Assembly (NCBI GenBank): GCA_014773175.1
Contig: VXCM01001383.1
Coordinates: forward strand, 8,248 to 72,247
Length of the DNA stretch: 64,000 bases
Direction: 5' to 3'
Source: Lucifuga dentata
Lineage: Eukaryota > Chordata > Actinopteri > Ophidiiformes > Bythitidae
The position numbers and the translations under genes are program-made. The first letter of the stretch is position 1. Each line of letters begins with the position of its first letter. The notes below the pieces were generated by a model. That model was not told the DNA's origin. It saw only the letters and a program-made list of their open reading frames with translations, and did no database searches. This document shows, piece after piece, positions 48,090 to 59,390 of this stretch.

Positions 48090-51000
48090 TAAACTTTGTG
48101 ATTTTATTGTTTAAACTTACTCTTACACATCATACAATCCTAAATCTTTAAAGAAAATCAAAATAAAAGATATCTGGTGGTGTTTCTGGGGGACTGGAGT
48201 TCCGAGGGACAAAAACTACAACTTTGCAAACATTGTAGAAGTTATTTGGTTTCCCTCAAGCTGATCTTGAACGAGAATGAATCAAGTCATCTTCACTTGC
48301 TTTTTGTAGACATTCTGTCCTGCAGTGATTCAGAGTTTTAATCAGATTCATCATTTTTGGCTGGTTCATCAATCAAAACCCTTGACTGATGAAGACCAAT
48401 TGTGAAAACTTGTGCTATAGACAGAACTGAAAACATCAAAACTCTATCAAAAGCAACTGAAGAAAATAAATATGTATACATATTTAGAGTAGATAGAATA
48501 TATGGGCATGGTTGCACAAATTGCTGGTGCCAAGTCCTTAATTACAAACGCTCAAAACAACTGCAATGAGTTAACTCTCCAAAATCATTTATAAGGAAAT
48601 CAGGCCTCCATCTTCAGCCCAATAAGATACTATCAGAAGACATTACACTTTCCTGTGTTAAACTATGGTGGATTACATTCAAACTGCTCACATTGTAAAA
48701 AGAGGGGCGGCGATATGAGCAGTCAATAGAAAACAGCAACGATAAACTGTGATATCTACACAGTCCAACTGCTGTAAAATCATCCCATCTTTTTTTTCCT
48801 TAGCAGTTGTCCAACCAGTACAATGCCTCAGTTTAAAAAAAAAAAAAAAAAATNTTTTTTTTTTTTTTTTAGCTTTCTGCAGGAAAAGTGAATACGATTA
48901 TGTATTGGACAACATTCTGTGATGTAATTAACCCAGTTGTGGTTGATAATCAACCACAAGTGTCCCTAAATATGACAATCATTCTCTTAACCTTGACCTA
49001 TATTCACTCAACAATCCCCATCAATTCATTTTGAATTTCAAATATCAGCACGAGCTCAGAGAGAGAGAGAGAGAGAGGAAGAAATGAAATGACAGTCAAC
49101 AAGGCTCAATGTTGTTCCAGCTCTTTGATATTTCTAGGGCTTTAGATGTTTAACCTTGCCACATAACCACTGACTGTCGGCATTCCAAGTCATTAAGCCA
49201 CGAGATGCCTGTCGCTAAGACCCCCTTAAATGGTAACTTGTGGTAAAGGCAAATTATTCAATCATAGGAGTTTGAACTAATTTCATCAAGGGCAAATGTG
49301 ATAATCTGTATACAGGAGTCATTAATGTCCAAAATGTTTGGTACTAGGTTAAGAAAATGCATACTTTCCATTCCACTAGGTTAAGAAAATACATACATGT
49401 CCATTCCTTGCAACAGTTTCATAACCACATCAATCAAGGACACGTTCACCAGGAAAGCCTTTGATAACCTAAATGACACTAATGCCGTTCTACATCTCAA
49501 GGAGGCTTTAGAGGTTTTGATAAAATCACTAAGCTATGAACAGACTTCAGTAACAGGATAAAGATGTGGACCTTGTGTCATTCAGCACGGTTAATAAAGC
49601 TTAGAAGGGCTTGTTAACAAAGTGACTAATACTGTGAACTAGAAGCCTTACAGGAGCTGAAACACTCATGGATGAGCCACTCACTATCAATACTCTTAGA
49701 CATTACATGGGCAGATGTGTTAAAGCAACTATGAATGAAAGGGGGAGCCAAAATGGAAAACATTATCAACGCCATTTGTGGCACTTTTTTTTTTCTTTTG
49801 GATAATTATGAAAAGCACTTTTATACATATAGTACTATTCTTCACCTTAATTCCCCACCTTTATAACCTGGCAAAAATCTACATTAAGATTATACTATAT
49901 GAATAGGAGCCATATGGTATTTACATTTGGTAGTGTAGAGTCCTGTTAACTTGAACCTCAATCAAGGTTCCAGCCATGCATGCGTTGTGGTACTGCAGTG
50001 TCTTTTTAAACATTCCAACTTCATTTCAAACTGTGTGGTCAGCTATAACAAAATGACTCATACCTGACTGCACACATGCACGTACGTTTGATCTTGCTAG
50101 AAGCTAGCTAGAAGCAGTCTTCGTACAAAGGACTCCTCTGAATATCAGCACATTGTAAAAGCACAGCGCACAACTGCCTAGCATTGCGACAAGTTTCACT
50201 TTAGCTGAAAGCAAAACGTGTTTCACTGTAGTAGTGAGTAGTGTAACTGCGCCCAAGTTCAGTTTTAATTCAGCAAGTTTTGGCGGTCTGCTGGTGGTTT
50301 GAGAAACATGTAGCTTCTTCCGTGTGACTCAACAGAATAGAAAAAGCCATTCGGGGAGCGCACATGCTGTCTTACAAACATTCACATCAATCAAGCTAGC
50401 AGGCGATTTCTTCAGCAATCCTGCGTACTGATCAGAGTAACTGCAAATGACCCGGATACTGAACAAAACTGAATAGGTGCGGCATTTGTGCTCTGCAGCT
50501 GACACACTTTAGTTGTGCTTTGTTTCCAAATCCAAATAGTGGACATTTTTACAGCACAAGTTGGATTGTAACGGATTAACTGGACTCTACTCCATCATGT
50601 GTGTTTTTCTTCAGTGGTTATATAATTAAGATGAATTACTTAAATATAATTGAAAAGGTTAAAGTGCAAATCGCGATGATTTGCTAACACATGCTGCCAA
50701 TCCTCCAGCGACCAACCAAATGATAAAAAAAAAATAAAATAAATAGAATGCAATCACACAATTCAAGCTAACTACAATATATTAATATAGATATTCTGAT
50801 ATCATACGCTCATTAAAACAGAAAGGAAAAAAAAAAAATTCAGAATTCAATCACTCAGTAATTCAAGGCTCTGTTTCTCATACCCCTTCCCTCCCCCACC
50901 TGCCCCTTCCAATAACTATTCATGCACGCGACATTAGTATGATAAGTCAATATATCAAAGAGACACATTTCTGGAAATTGCTGAGACTGGGAAGTTCAAT

Positions 51001-51450
51001 GTGTGGTGAACCGAGTTAGGGTGAGACGAGTTGGGAAGAAAAAATATAGGCCAATTTGAAAAGACATTGACATCATTTATACTGTGAGAGAATAATTTAT
51101 AATCCTAACACCTAAACTGGTTTTGCTGATACATGAAAACTCCCAGTCAGTTTTTTTTTTTTTTAATTTTGCCAGACCTTCTAAGTTGACCTCTCAGTGT
51201 CCTCACTCAGAGACACGTTCTAAAAACACATTACCCCCGTCTCATTTCAACTACCTTACAGGGATTGTATAAAAAGGAGCCCACGCGATCCCCCCAAGTT
51301 GAGAAACAAAACGGGGTAAAATCAAATGTCTTTCCTGCCCACAGCAACACTAATGTCACCGTGCCCCAACTGCTCTCTCCCCAACTCTCAAGCAAATGTG
51401 CACACGCTTTCACTCTGTCACACATGTACACACACGTGTATACACACGTG

Positions 51451-51487
<37 letters not shown>

Positions 51488-51610
51488 TCANGCCCCGCCC
51501 CGCCCACCTTAGTCTACTATGAACAAATGAAGCCATGATATTGGGTGTTTTTATCCAAGTCACCATTGTTCAAATTCACGTTGGAGAGCCCTTTTTTCCA
51601 CACTCAGTCC
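48090..51610 (-). other. zfand6: Probable long zfand6 3' untranslated region
   Basis: 3.5 kb downstream of the zfand6 stop with no ORF of coding character and few named repeats. A minus-strand AATAAA lies near 48100 (ACAATAAAATC). ZFAND5/6 transcripts have long 3' UTRs, so I infer one here. Contains two N joins (48855, 51491) and the CA-linked repeat at 51364. Confidence 0.4.
51364..51484. repeat. 70-bp dispersed sequence plus (CA)n, copy 2
   Basis: Matches 30837-30908 with one mismatch, then a CACACGTGTATA double unit and a CA run to 51484. Confidence 0.85.
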
Positions 51611-51759
51611 TCATAACTTCTGAATTTTCTCAGCCACCACGATGGGGTTCTCCTTGCGTATGCGGTCAGCTGCTGCACTCCGGTAATCAAAGGGACAGTC
51701 GTGTTTGTCAGAATAGCGGTGAATGGCACAGAACAGGTTGCCACAGCGACAGTCAAAAC
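51611..51759 (-). CDS. zfand6: zfand6 exon 5 (last)
   Basis: [20 protein letters not shown] completes the AN1 finger; ends [12 protein letters not shown]. Confidence 0.96.
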
Positions 51760-54700
51760 CTTCAATAAAGAAAAAAAAAAAGGAAACATGGTCAGTCACC
51801 GAACTTACAAGCGATATCACACACATCATTTTTTAATCGCGTTCACACTGCACGTTTAATAACATGCACAGTAACTAGCCAGAACTGTAGAGTCCCAATG
51901 TGCAGAACAACTTTTGGTCAATCATCCATTTCAGTAAAAGGAACAAACATATGGAACTCTTTACCAGCAATAGTCTCAAACAGAACTGAAGGTATTTAAT
52001 GCAAAACTCTGGCTCAAGCAACGACAGAGATGTGAGATTAATGAGTTTGGTATTGACTCACATGTTCACACAAACACACTTTTTATGTAAATTTGATTCT
52101 CTGTTTTAATCTGTGTTATTGAATGAATTGTATATTGTGTTTTAGTTTTTTTTTTTTTTTTTAAATTGTATTTAAAAGCCTGACCAGGGACAAGAACTGC
52201 AAATTAACTTAAGCTTGATGTTTTATATACATTGCATTTTACACATTTGTCCATAGCAATGCTATATGTATCATCCCTGCCAAATAAACAATAAATAAAT
52301 AAATTAAGGCAAAGTCTTGCTCAAACAGAGTGGAAAAAGGACAGGGACAGCAGAGTTAACAATGTTTGTGTTGTGCTGAAGAGGCTGGAAAGGCCCCTGG
52401 AGACAGTTTCCACGTAGTCCAGTTCTGCAAAGAAGCCAGCAGCATACTGTGAAATGCCTTGGACTGTGAAATGCACCAGGAGCCTGCAGTATGTTCCTCT
52501 CCATGCTGAAGTGGTGAGCTGTGGAGAGCAGCCATCGCGCAGGAAAGGAGGAACGTTGTTGATATGTGGGTTACGGATGCTTGCTCTCTATGTGCCACAA
52601 AATCTGGCAATCTGGCAATACATCTAGTTAGATCAAAATTTAACAAAAAAATAAGAAATAAAATGTTTGGAAGCCAGCATCGAAATGTTGCTGTCTTGGT
52701 TAATACTCTGACTGCAACTTTTGGAAGAAGTTGCAGGCAGCTGCTGGTTAGACAAGAACTGAAGCACCTTAAACAACCCAAATAAAAATCAAAGCAGGAC
52801 AGGTATGACAAAACTTTAGAGATGCTTTTTAGACAGAGAAAACGTGACTGAATGACCTAATCTGTGTTCGCAGTCAAAGCTCAGATTTAAAAATACTAAA
52901 ACAAGATTCATGGATTTTATTAAAATTGCCTTTGACTGTTATTAAAGCCATTTACAGTATGTCTTAAAGTGTCATTTATTGTTTGTGCAAATGGTGGTAA
53001 AAGGAGGACAGGAAATGGAAAACAATGAGGCAATGGTGAATCCTTGGGGGACAGAGAGGTGTGACTCAAAGAAAGTAGAAGCAGTAGAAGTAAGCCTGCC
53101 TGAGCTGGCTTTTCTGCTCAGGCAGACTCAACCAACAAGATGTTTCTCCTTTCTCAACATCATCCCTTTCCAGATTAGATATGAATCCAAAACAGCTCAT
53201 TGTCTCTTTTTTAACAGTTCAGATTTTGTTTGCAAACTGCATCATCTCCCTGGAAGGCAACATGAGGCTTACTGACAAGATCAACACTCAGTTCTTTCAC
53301 ATGCACGTTAAAATTTCGATTACGCTATGATTAAGCCAATAAGTCAACTTTTTGAATCTTTCGATATAAATGAGAATTCTGCATATTTGGGGCAGTGCCA
53401 ATTTAAAAACACAACATGTGGACACACAATTAATAAAGCTACAATTAGATGTCAAATGGTGCAACAAACTTATCAAGACTGACACTTTTCATGGATAAAC
53501 TGAATTCTGCTTTCAAGTTCTAAAACTAGGCTGCAAGTTTGGAGTGTGGGAAAGAGAATCCCACGGAAGGAGGGTCCATGACTTCTAAATCTTTGAATAC
53601 ACCAGTAGCTGCCAAGAGCTCACTGCTCAGTGTGTATGAATGTGTGTGTGACCTGAAACTCTTCTCTTCCTTACCGGTGAGGCCCACTTTCTTTCTGCAG
53701 GAAAAGCAGCGGTTCTTTTTCTTGTTTTTATCAGGGGTTTGGTCACCATCAGAAGAAGACTGTGCCGCTTCCTCCGCTGGTTCTGATGCAACAAAACACA
53801 AAGACACACGATGAGCTTGAAACAGTTCGTTCACTTGTTAAATAGGTTTCTTTGTGATAGTGCAAGAGAGCGTGTGCGTGTGTTTATCACGAACGGGGAA
53901 AAGTAGCAGTCGAGTGGTGATCACAGAAACACATGGAGGACATGGAATTCCTGTTTACAACTCATCCTGTCTTCTAAAATGAAAGTTTGTGCTATTATTC
54001 CTGTTTATGTGATTCATTGCCACACCATCCCCTCCATTCTCTATAACGGCCAGTGTGGCATTGTGAAAAGGTGCAAACATGGTGGATCTTGTGGGCGGGA
54101 TGGATGAAGCATACCTGGAATTTGTCACTCACTCAGTCAAGAAGAAGGTTAGCGTGTTTTCAGTGATGCTTACCTGTGTTATTGGTCGCGCCCTCTTCCT
54201 CTTCGTCCTCAGCCTCTGCTCGATCGGAGTCTACTGCCCCCGAATCCTGGGAGATGCTCATGGCTGTTAACTGCTGTGTTACCGGGCTTGGAGAGCTGGG
54301 GCTGACATTACAGGTACATGAAAGAAAAATGACATCTTGGTTATGTCAAAGTCCTGCTGAAACCACAGAAAATCCACAGTTCCACATAGGTTTCAGCATA
54401 TTGTTTTGGTTGTTCTGGACCAACAAAACAAATCAATGCTGCTTCATGTAAAACCACGAGCAATATAAAATAAAACATCTTCGTGTGGAAAACAAAAAGG
54501 ATCATAAAATGAGTCAAGTGGCCAAAGAAACATCTCTCAAACTGTGTTTTCACTGTCTGATCCATAATTGTGCTGATATGTGCCACACAAGCATCAGGCA
54601 GCAAGTCTCTTGGAATTTGGTAGCAGCTGGCAAATGCTTGAGGCTTATGCTAATAGAGCTTACTGAGAATTTTTACTTTCTTTTCTACACAAATGGATGG

Positions 54701-56466
54701 ATGTATCAGACGTTCTGATGTTCGCAGTGTGAGCCAACATTTCAGAAACTGATTTTGATGAGCAAATATAGCTGCACGTTCTCATCCAGTTTTGAAACTG
54801 CAAAAACAGCAGAGCATAAAAGTCAAGATATAAGCACTCAGCGACATTACCGCCTTTAAGCAAGACACTGATGACAGAAACATGCAGGGGAAGGAGAACT
54901 GTCCGGAATTCTAATGTTGCCAAATTATCATATTATATTGTGAATCATTTTGAAATGAGCAGCAGTATGGAGGACAATAGACTTACACAACATCTTGGGG
55001 TAACACCTTGAACATGATGCAATGTTGTGGGCTTTTGCAGGATCTCATTTTCTGCAAAAATGCTACAACTACGGATTATTTTCACTGTCAAATTATCTAG
55101 GATTTTTCTTCCAATAAATCAGTTCTTAAAACAGCCAAAGGTCTGAGTGATTTAAAAATGTATCTTTTGGAACTACTTGGAACAATACAGGCAAAGCACA
55201 CTCCCCATCTGTGTGTCAACGTACCTGGACGTCTGGTCCTCAGGTGGGGTTCCGACCACCTCTGTACTCGGCTCCAAGACTGCACTCTCCACAGTTGCAC
55301 CAGCTGCTCCTGGGGACCCTGTTGGTGATGTAGCAGCTGTGGGGACAAAACAGTTTGTTGGCACAAACAAAACAGAAACTGAGATTTTGGCCCTAAACAT
55401 GGATGACTTTCAATCTATTCTTATGAATCTGATCACACACCATTCACTGCTGTGTCTGTCTACCGTGATCAGATGTGTTTTGAGTTATTTTGAAATAACC
55501 AATGAAGACACTGTTCTCTAGCTTTCTGATGCCACATTACAGGCGGCTACTGCTCCCTCTTTGCTCCAACACCTTTTAGCAAATTTGATTCCACCATATG
55601 TGTCCATTTTTTGGTTCTAAGGTTCTCGTCTTGACCTCTTAAAGGACCTTACCAGCCATTTTGCATGTTTGAGCCTAATATATTCAATTTTCATACATGT
55701 TACATTAGTTACTGACAACCATTTCCCAAAGGGTAAAACTGTATTTCAGCTTTCCTGATATTTTGCAAAATCTCTTAATCTTTGAAAATCAAATATTCAA
55801 GCGACACACCCACCTTAAAAGTTGATGTTTCGCCTGCTAATAGTTATGCAGTCTTATGAAGTCATGGTTGTTTAAATTTTTCCATAAACACAGGTCTTCT
55901 TTTGGGACTATATTCCCCGGTGGAGACATACATTTACTCCGCGCTTTTTAGTGCACTTAAATGCTAAAATTATGTAACTTTGAAAAAAACCCTGAATATA
56001 TGTCTTGTTAGCAATGATGGATTACCTATCCCAAGAACATTTCAAGTATCAACAAGTTGATTTTAATAGCGTACCAGAATGAACTGAAACCAATGGCGGC
56101 CTGGAAGGTAGGACATTTTTTTTAAATTCACCATTCCAGTAGTATGCTTTCGGAAATGGTTGTCAGTAAAGTTACGTGTATAAAATTTGAATATATTAGG
56201 CTCAAACATGCAAACTGGCTGGTATGGTCCTTTAAGAGATCCATAGAACCCTCCCTCCTCCAACTCCCCTCACTTTTGTTTGGTCACCCTGCTCCCATCT
56301 TCCTACCTTTCTCTTCCGGGGGGCTGGATCGCCCCCCTCCCTGTTGTCGCTGCAGGTGTTCCTTGTAGCAGAGCGAGCACATGCCGTTGGTGCGAGGATT
56401 ACCATAGAAACCACATCCCATGGTGCAAAGCATTGGCACTTGTGTCTGATTGGTCTCTTGAGCCAT
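51611..56466 (-). CDS. zfand6: AN1/A20-type zinc finger protein 6
   Basis: ZFAND6 is a small cytosolic ubiquitin-binding adaptor linked to TRAF/NF-kB regulation and peroxisomal import. Coding exons 56307-56466, 55225-55336, 54174-54301, 53675-53782 and 51611-51759 join in phase to 218 residues. The A20 finger has Cys14, 18, 30, 33 ([20 protein letters not shown]). An acidic, Pro/Ser-rich linker follows, then an AN1 finger with all eight ligands: Cys159, 162, 173, 175, 180, His183, 189, Cys191. ZFAND6 over ZFAND5 is favoured by [12 protein letters not shown] in exon 3, [10 protein letters not shown] and the EKIQKL end. Start fixed by the family N-terminus [14 protein letters not shown]. Transcribed in the same direction as abhd17a. 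Confidence 0.94.
53675..53782 (-). CDS. zfand6: zfand6 exon 4
   Basis: [20 protein letters not shown] then [17 protein letters not shown], the first two AN1 ligands. Donor TCACCG|GTAAGG. Confidence 0.95.
54174..54301 (-). CDS. zfand6: zfand6 exon 3, acidic linker
   Basis: [18 protein letters not shown] followed by [16 protein letters not shown]; the PVTQQ.T.MSIS block is the ZFAND6-specific part. Acceptor choice (TCAG|CCCC) is set by phase. Confidence 0.88.
55225..55336 (-). CDS. zfand6: zfand6 exon 2, linker
   Basis: [20 protein letters not shown] through PPEDQTS; low conservation but splice signals (CACAG, CAG|GTACGT) and phase fit. Confidence 0.88.
55639..56235 (+). mobile_element. TTAA-ended MITE, copy 7 (subfamily A)
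   Basis: 597 bp, identical in length to copy 1; ends TTAAAGGACCTTACCAGCC and GCTGGTATGGTCCTTTAA. Lies 72 bp from zfand6 exon 1. Confidence 0.9.
56307..56466 (-). CDS. zfand6: zfand6 exon 1 (coding), A20 finger
   Basis: Complete A20 zinc finger, then [24 protein letters not shown] acceptor three bases before the ATG (exon start 56469) implies an upstream non-coding exon. Confidence 0.95.
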
Positions 56467-57613
56467 GCTCTAGCAATGGGGGTAAGGGGGATGGGAGAGA
56501 ATATTCCTGAAAATGGGTTAGAAAAGTTAGTTAAAAATGATCAGTAGTCCTATTTTATTACAGTGTTAATCTGTTTATTTAGCTAAAAGAGTACTGGCAC
56601 TGACAGTAGAGTTGGGGCAAAAAATAAGTTTGCTCTGTTTATCAAGGACTAGGGCCAGCTCATTTTTGCTGTCATGAAGACTTGTAAAACAGGTTTACAA
56701 AATCTGAGTCCACCAAGAACACACCCCAAAGTAGAACAAGACTTTACAACTGATAATACAGCCCAAATGCATTGTTCCCCAGAACAATGTCAACACAAAA
56801 TACTCACTAACGTTAAAAGCAAAGATGATACAAATAACACATTAAAACGACCACTTCAAGTTAATAATGGCATTTCCATTTATGTGTAACAATGTGGGCA
56901 TGCATCAGGAGCGTGTTGCTGGGAACTATGGAGATGTCACAAAAACTAGGTGGACAGCTGTGTGTGTGGTAATCCATACAAAAGAGTGTGTAATGCCCGA
57001 GACAAAGACATGAGCTGCGCTAAAAAAAAGACAAAAAAAAAAACAAAGTTGCATTAGCGAGATAAGCTAGTTTGTGCTTTTCTCCCCCGAGCAGCGAGAT
57101 GTTTTGGTCAGTACAGGCAAAGTTCACGAAAACATAAAAGCTAGGACAGGTCTGCACAAGAAAACAACCGTTAAAATTCAAGTTTACGTTAGCTTGGCTA
57201 CGACCTGGCTAAACAAGTTGGAGATGACTGTCATCCAGTTTTAGTTTGTCAGCAGCAGAATACAATTGGCGTCCTGTGTTCAAAGACTAACGTTAACAAA
57301 CAGGCTAACTGAACGTTTTGTTGTCTGACACAAAACCAATACAAAGACAGTGTTTTAAAAAATGGCTTGTGTGTGTTTTCATCACGTCGAAAAGCACGAA
57401 AAACAGACATATCATGTCCTCAGCGACAAATCGTTAACAAACCTTATGTTTTAAACCGAATAAACGATGGAGTTTAACAGGCTAACGTTAGCAGGTCAGC
57501 TAGCATAGTCAGCCAGCCAGTATACAGTACGCTTCCCGACAACGTCCTAGCTGCTTTAAAACAGCTTCTACACAGGGTGTTTGTTTCGTAGCTGTCCGAG
57601 ACGAAGGTACTAC

Positions 57614-57745
57614 CTGAAAATGAAAGTATGGAGGGCTGTCGTCGACCTTCAGCTTCAGATTTATACAAGTTTTGTCCCCCAGCAGTAAGCGCGGCCTCCT
57701 ACACAGCGCAAGATCCCGACATTCGAAACGACTATGACGTCATCC
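57614..57745 (-). promoter_or_regulatory. zfand6: zfand6 promoter and non-coding first exon
   Basis: Minus-strand donor TTTCAG|GTAGTA ends a candidate 5' UTR exon at 57614. A consensus CRE, TGACGTCA, lies at 57735-57742 just upstream, in a CpG-containing patch. Exact start unknown. Confidence 0.6.
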
Positions 57746-58006
57746 TCAGCAACGATTCACCCTTCACTCAGACAGGCCTCAGTCAGGTAGTCACCTTTTC
57801 TTTACAAATACCATCAAAAAGGCTGAGGCATGGATTCCAGCTGATGGATGATGCAGGTGCTTTACTTTCATATGAACAGTTCCAAATCTGATTTTCCCAT
57901 GTCTTATGCAGAAAGCATTTCAGTAAAGCCATCCCAAATGGTCTGATACATCCTGTTAAATATGTATATTATATGTATATTGTATGTATGTATGTATATT
58001 TATGGG

Positions 58007-58704
58007 CAGAGGTAGCACCAAATCAATTGTTGGCAAGTCACGTGAGTCTCGAGGTCTTGGCACTCAAGTCAGAAGTCAATTTATAAGTCAAGACTGACAA
58101 GTTCATTTCAGGTCACAAGTCCTAAAGTTTGAGTTTCAAGTCCTGCACAAGTCAAAATGCGCTCTATGTCAAATTTAATGTCAGAGTAATATTGACAGAA
58201 TTTGTGGATGCTATGTAAAGCTTGTATTTATTCCTTTTCAGATAAACTTTATTCAGTTAAATGTGACTATAAAAACATTTTTGTTGAAAAATAATGCAAT
58301 CATTTTAAGAAAATTTAAGATAATGTTTAGCAATGTCCCTTATGAAGTTTAGGCTACAGGACATTTACAAGCAAAATGATCAGATGTATCTCAGAGAATT
58401 TTGCTTCTTATTAAGAAAGAACCACAACGTCAAATCAGTAGCTAACTCAGCTCTAATTGGCTGAAGATGGATCTTGGAAATAAAGAGCTGATTTGATGGA
58501 AATGAAAAATTGATTCATTGTACACATTTTAATTGTATAAGTTTTAGTCTTTGGTTGGGGAAAGGCATAAAGTCTTTCTGAGTCCAGAGGTTTTAAGTCT
58601 AGGTGAAGTCACAAGTCATTGGTGTCAAAGTGAAAGTCAAGTTGCAAGTCTTTTTATGTCAAGTCTCAACTCAGCGAATTTGAAACTCAAGTCCACACCA
58701 CTGG
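58007..58704. mobile_element. hAT-like element rich in CAAGTC
   Basis: Left end CAGAGGTAGCACC, right end CACACCACTG (inverted CAGTGGTGTGG), with many dispersed CAAGTC/AAGTCA motifs at both ends and an AT-rich centre. No transposase. Confidence 0.65.
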
Positions 58705-58897
58705 GTTTAGGTGAATAAATTATTTGTATTCTGATGGTGTTCACTTAACTGGTAAGAAATGTAATAATACATTAATTAATCACATTTTCAAAACAAAATG
58801 TTCCAAAAGGTCATTTTACTGGAGATGACTTATTGAAAGTCATTACAGTTTGACGCAGACTTAAAAGTTAAATTGACGTATGTTTTTATACCATTTT

Positions 58898-58910
58898 TAT
58901 TTATTAATTT
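58898..58910 (-). terminator. plin3: Perilipin polyadenylation signal (candidate)
   Basis: Overlapping minus-strand AATAAATAAA about 345 bp below the perilipin stop. Confidence 0.5.
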
Positions 58911-59252
58911 TTGTCTTGCAAAAGTGAAATACAAAACTTTTAAATCCATTTAAGTGTGACACAGTTGGTGTTATTGACATAAGGCCAGTGATTTTTCATT
59001 TTTCTCTGCTCCCATGAATCCATCAATGTGCAGTCACAAATACTGAAAATAAAATAGCTAATGTAAAGCAAATAATGAAATGTAGTGAATACCTAAATAC
59101 TTAGTGGTAAATTCCAAAGAAAACATAATCACATACAAATTTTATCAAAGCAAGCAGGCCATTATTAAAATGGTCCATCCAAACACCAGTTCAGTCTTCT
59201 GTCACCACCACGCTAATTTAACCCGTGCAGCGACAGAACAAAGTCGTCAACT

Positions 59253-59390
59253 CTAGTGTGAGCCAGCCTGCTCCACTGCTTCATCCCTCTGTGCTCTCTC
59301 AGTGATCTGAGGTGCAAATGGTCCCACCAGCCAGTTGAGTGGTGTGTTGTTCAGGAGATACTCCATGACACCATCCAGAGATTGCTGCAC
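59253..59390 (-). CDS. plin3: perilipin last exon
   Basis: 45 codons and TAG; CCCAG|GTG acceptor. Contains the hydrophobic cleft motif [11 protein letters not shown] of the PLIN2/PLIN3 C-terminal domain. Confidence 0.93.
   Translation of the reverse strand: MQQSLDGVMEYLLNNTPLNWLVGPFAPQITERAQRDEAVEQAGSH

Noticed and set aside
52356..52811. 151-codon minus-strand ORF in zfand6 intron 4
   Set aside because: Low-complexity Cys/Leu/Ser composition, no domain, inside an intron with valid flanking splice sites.
57628..57891. 87-codon + strand ORF at the zfand6 promoter
   Set aside because: Overlaps the inferred zfand6 first exon antisense; no family match or supporting splice structure.
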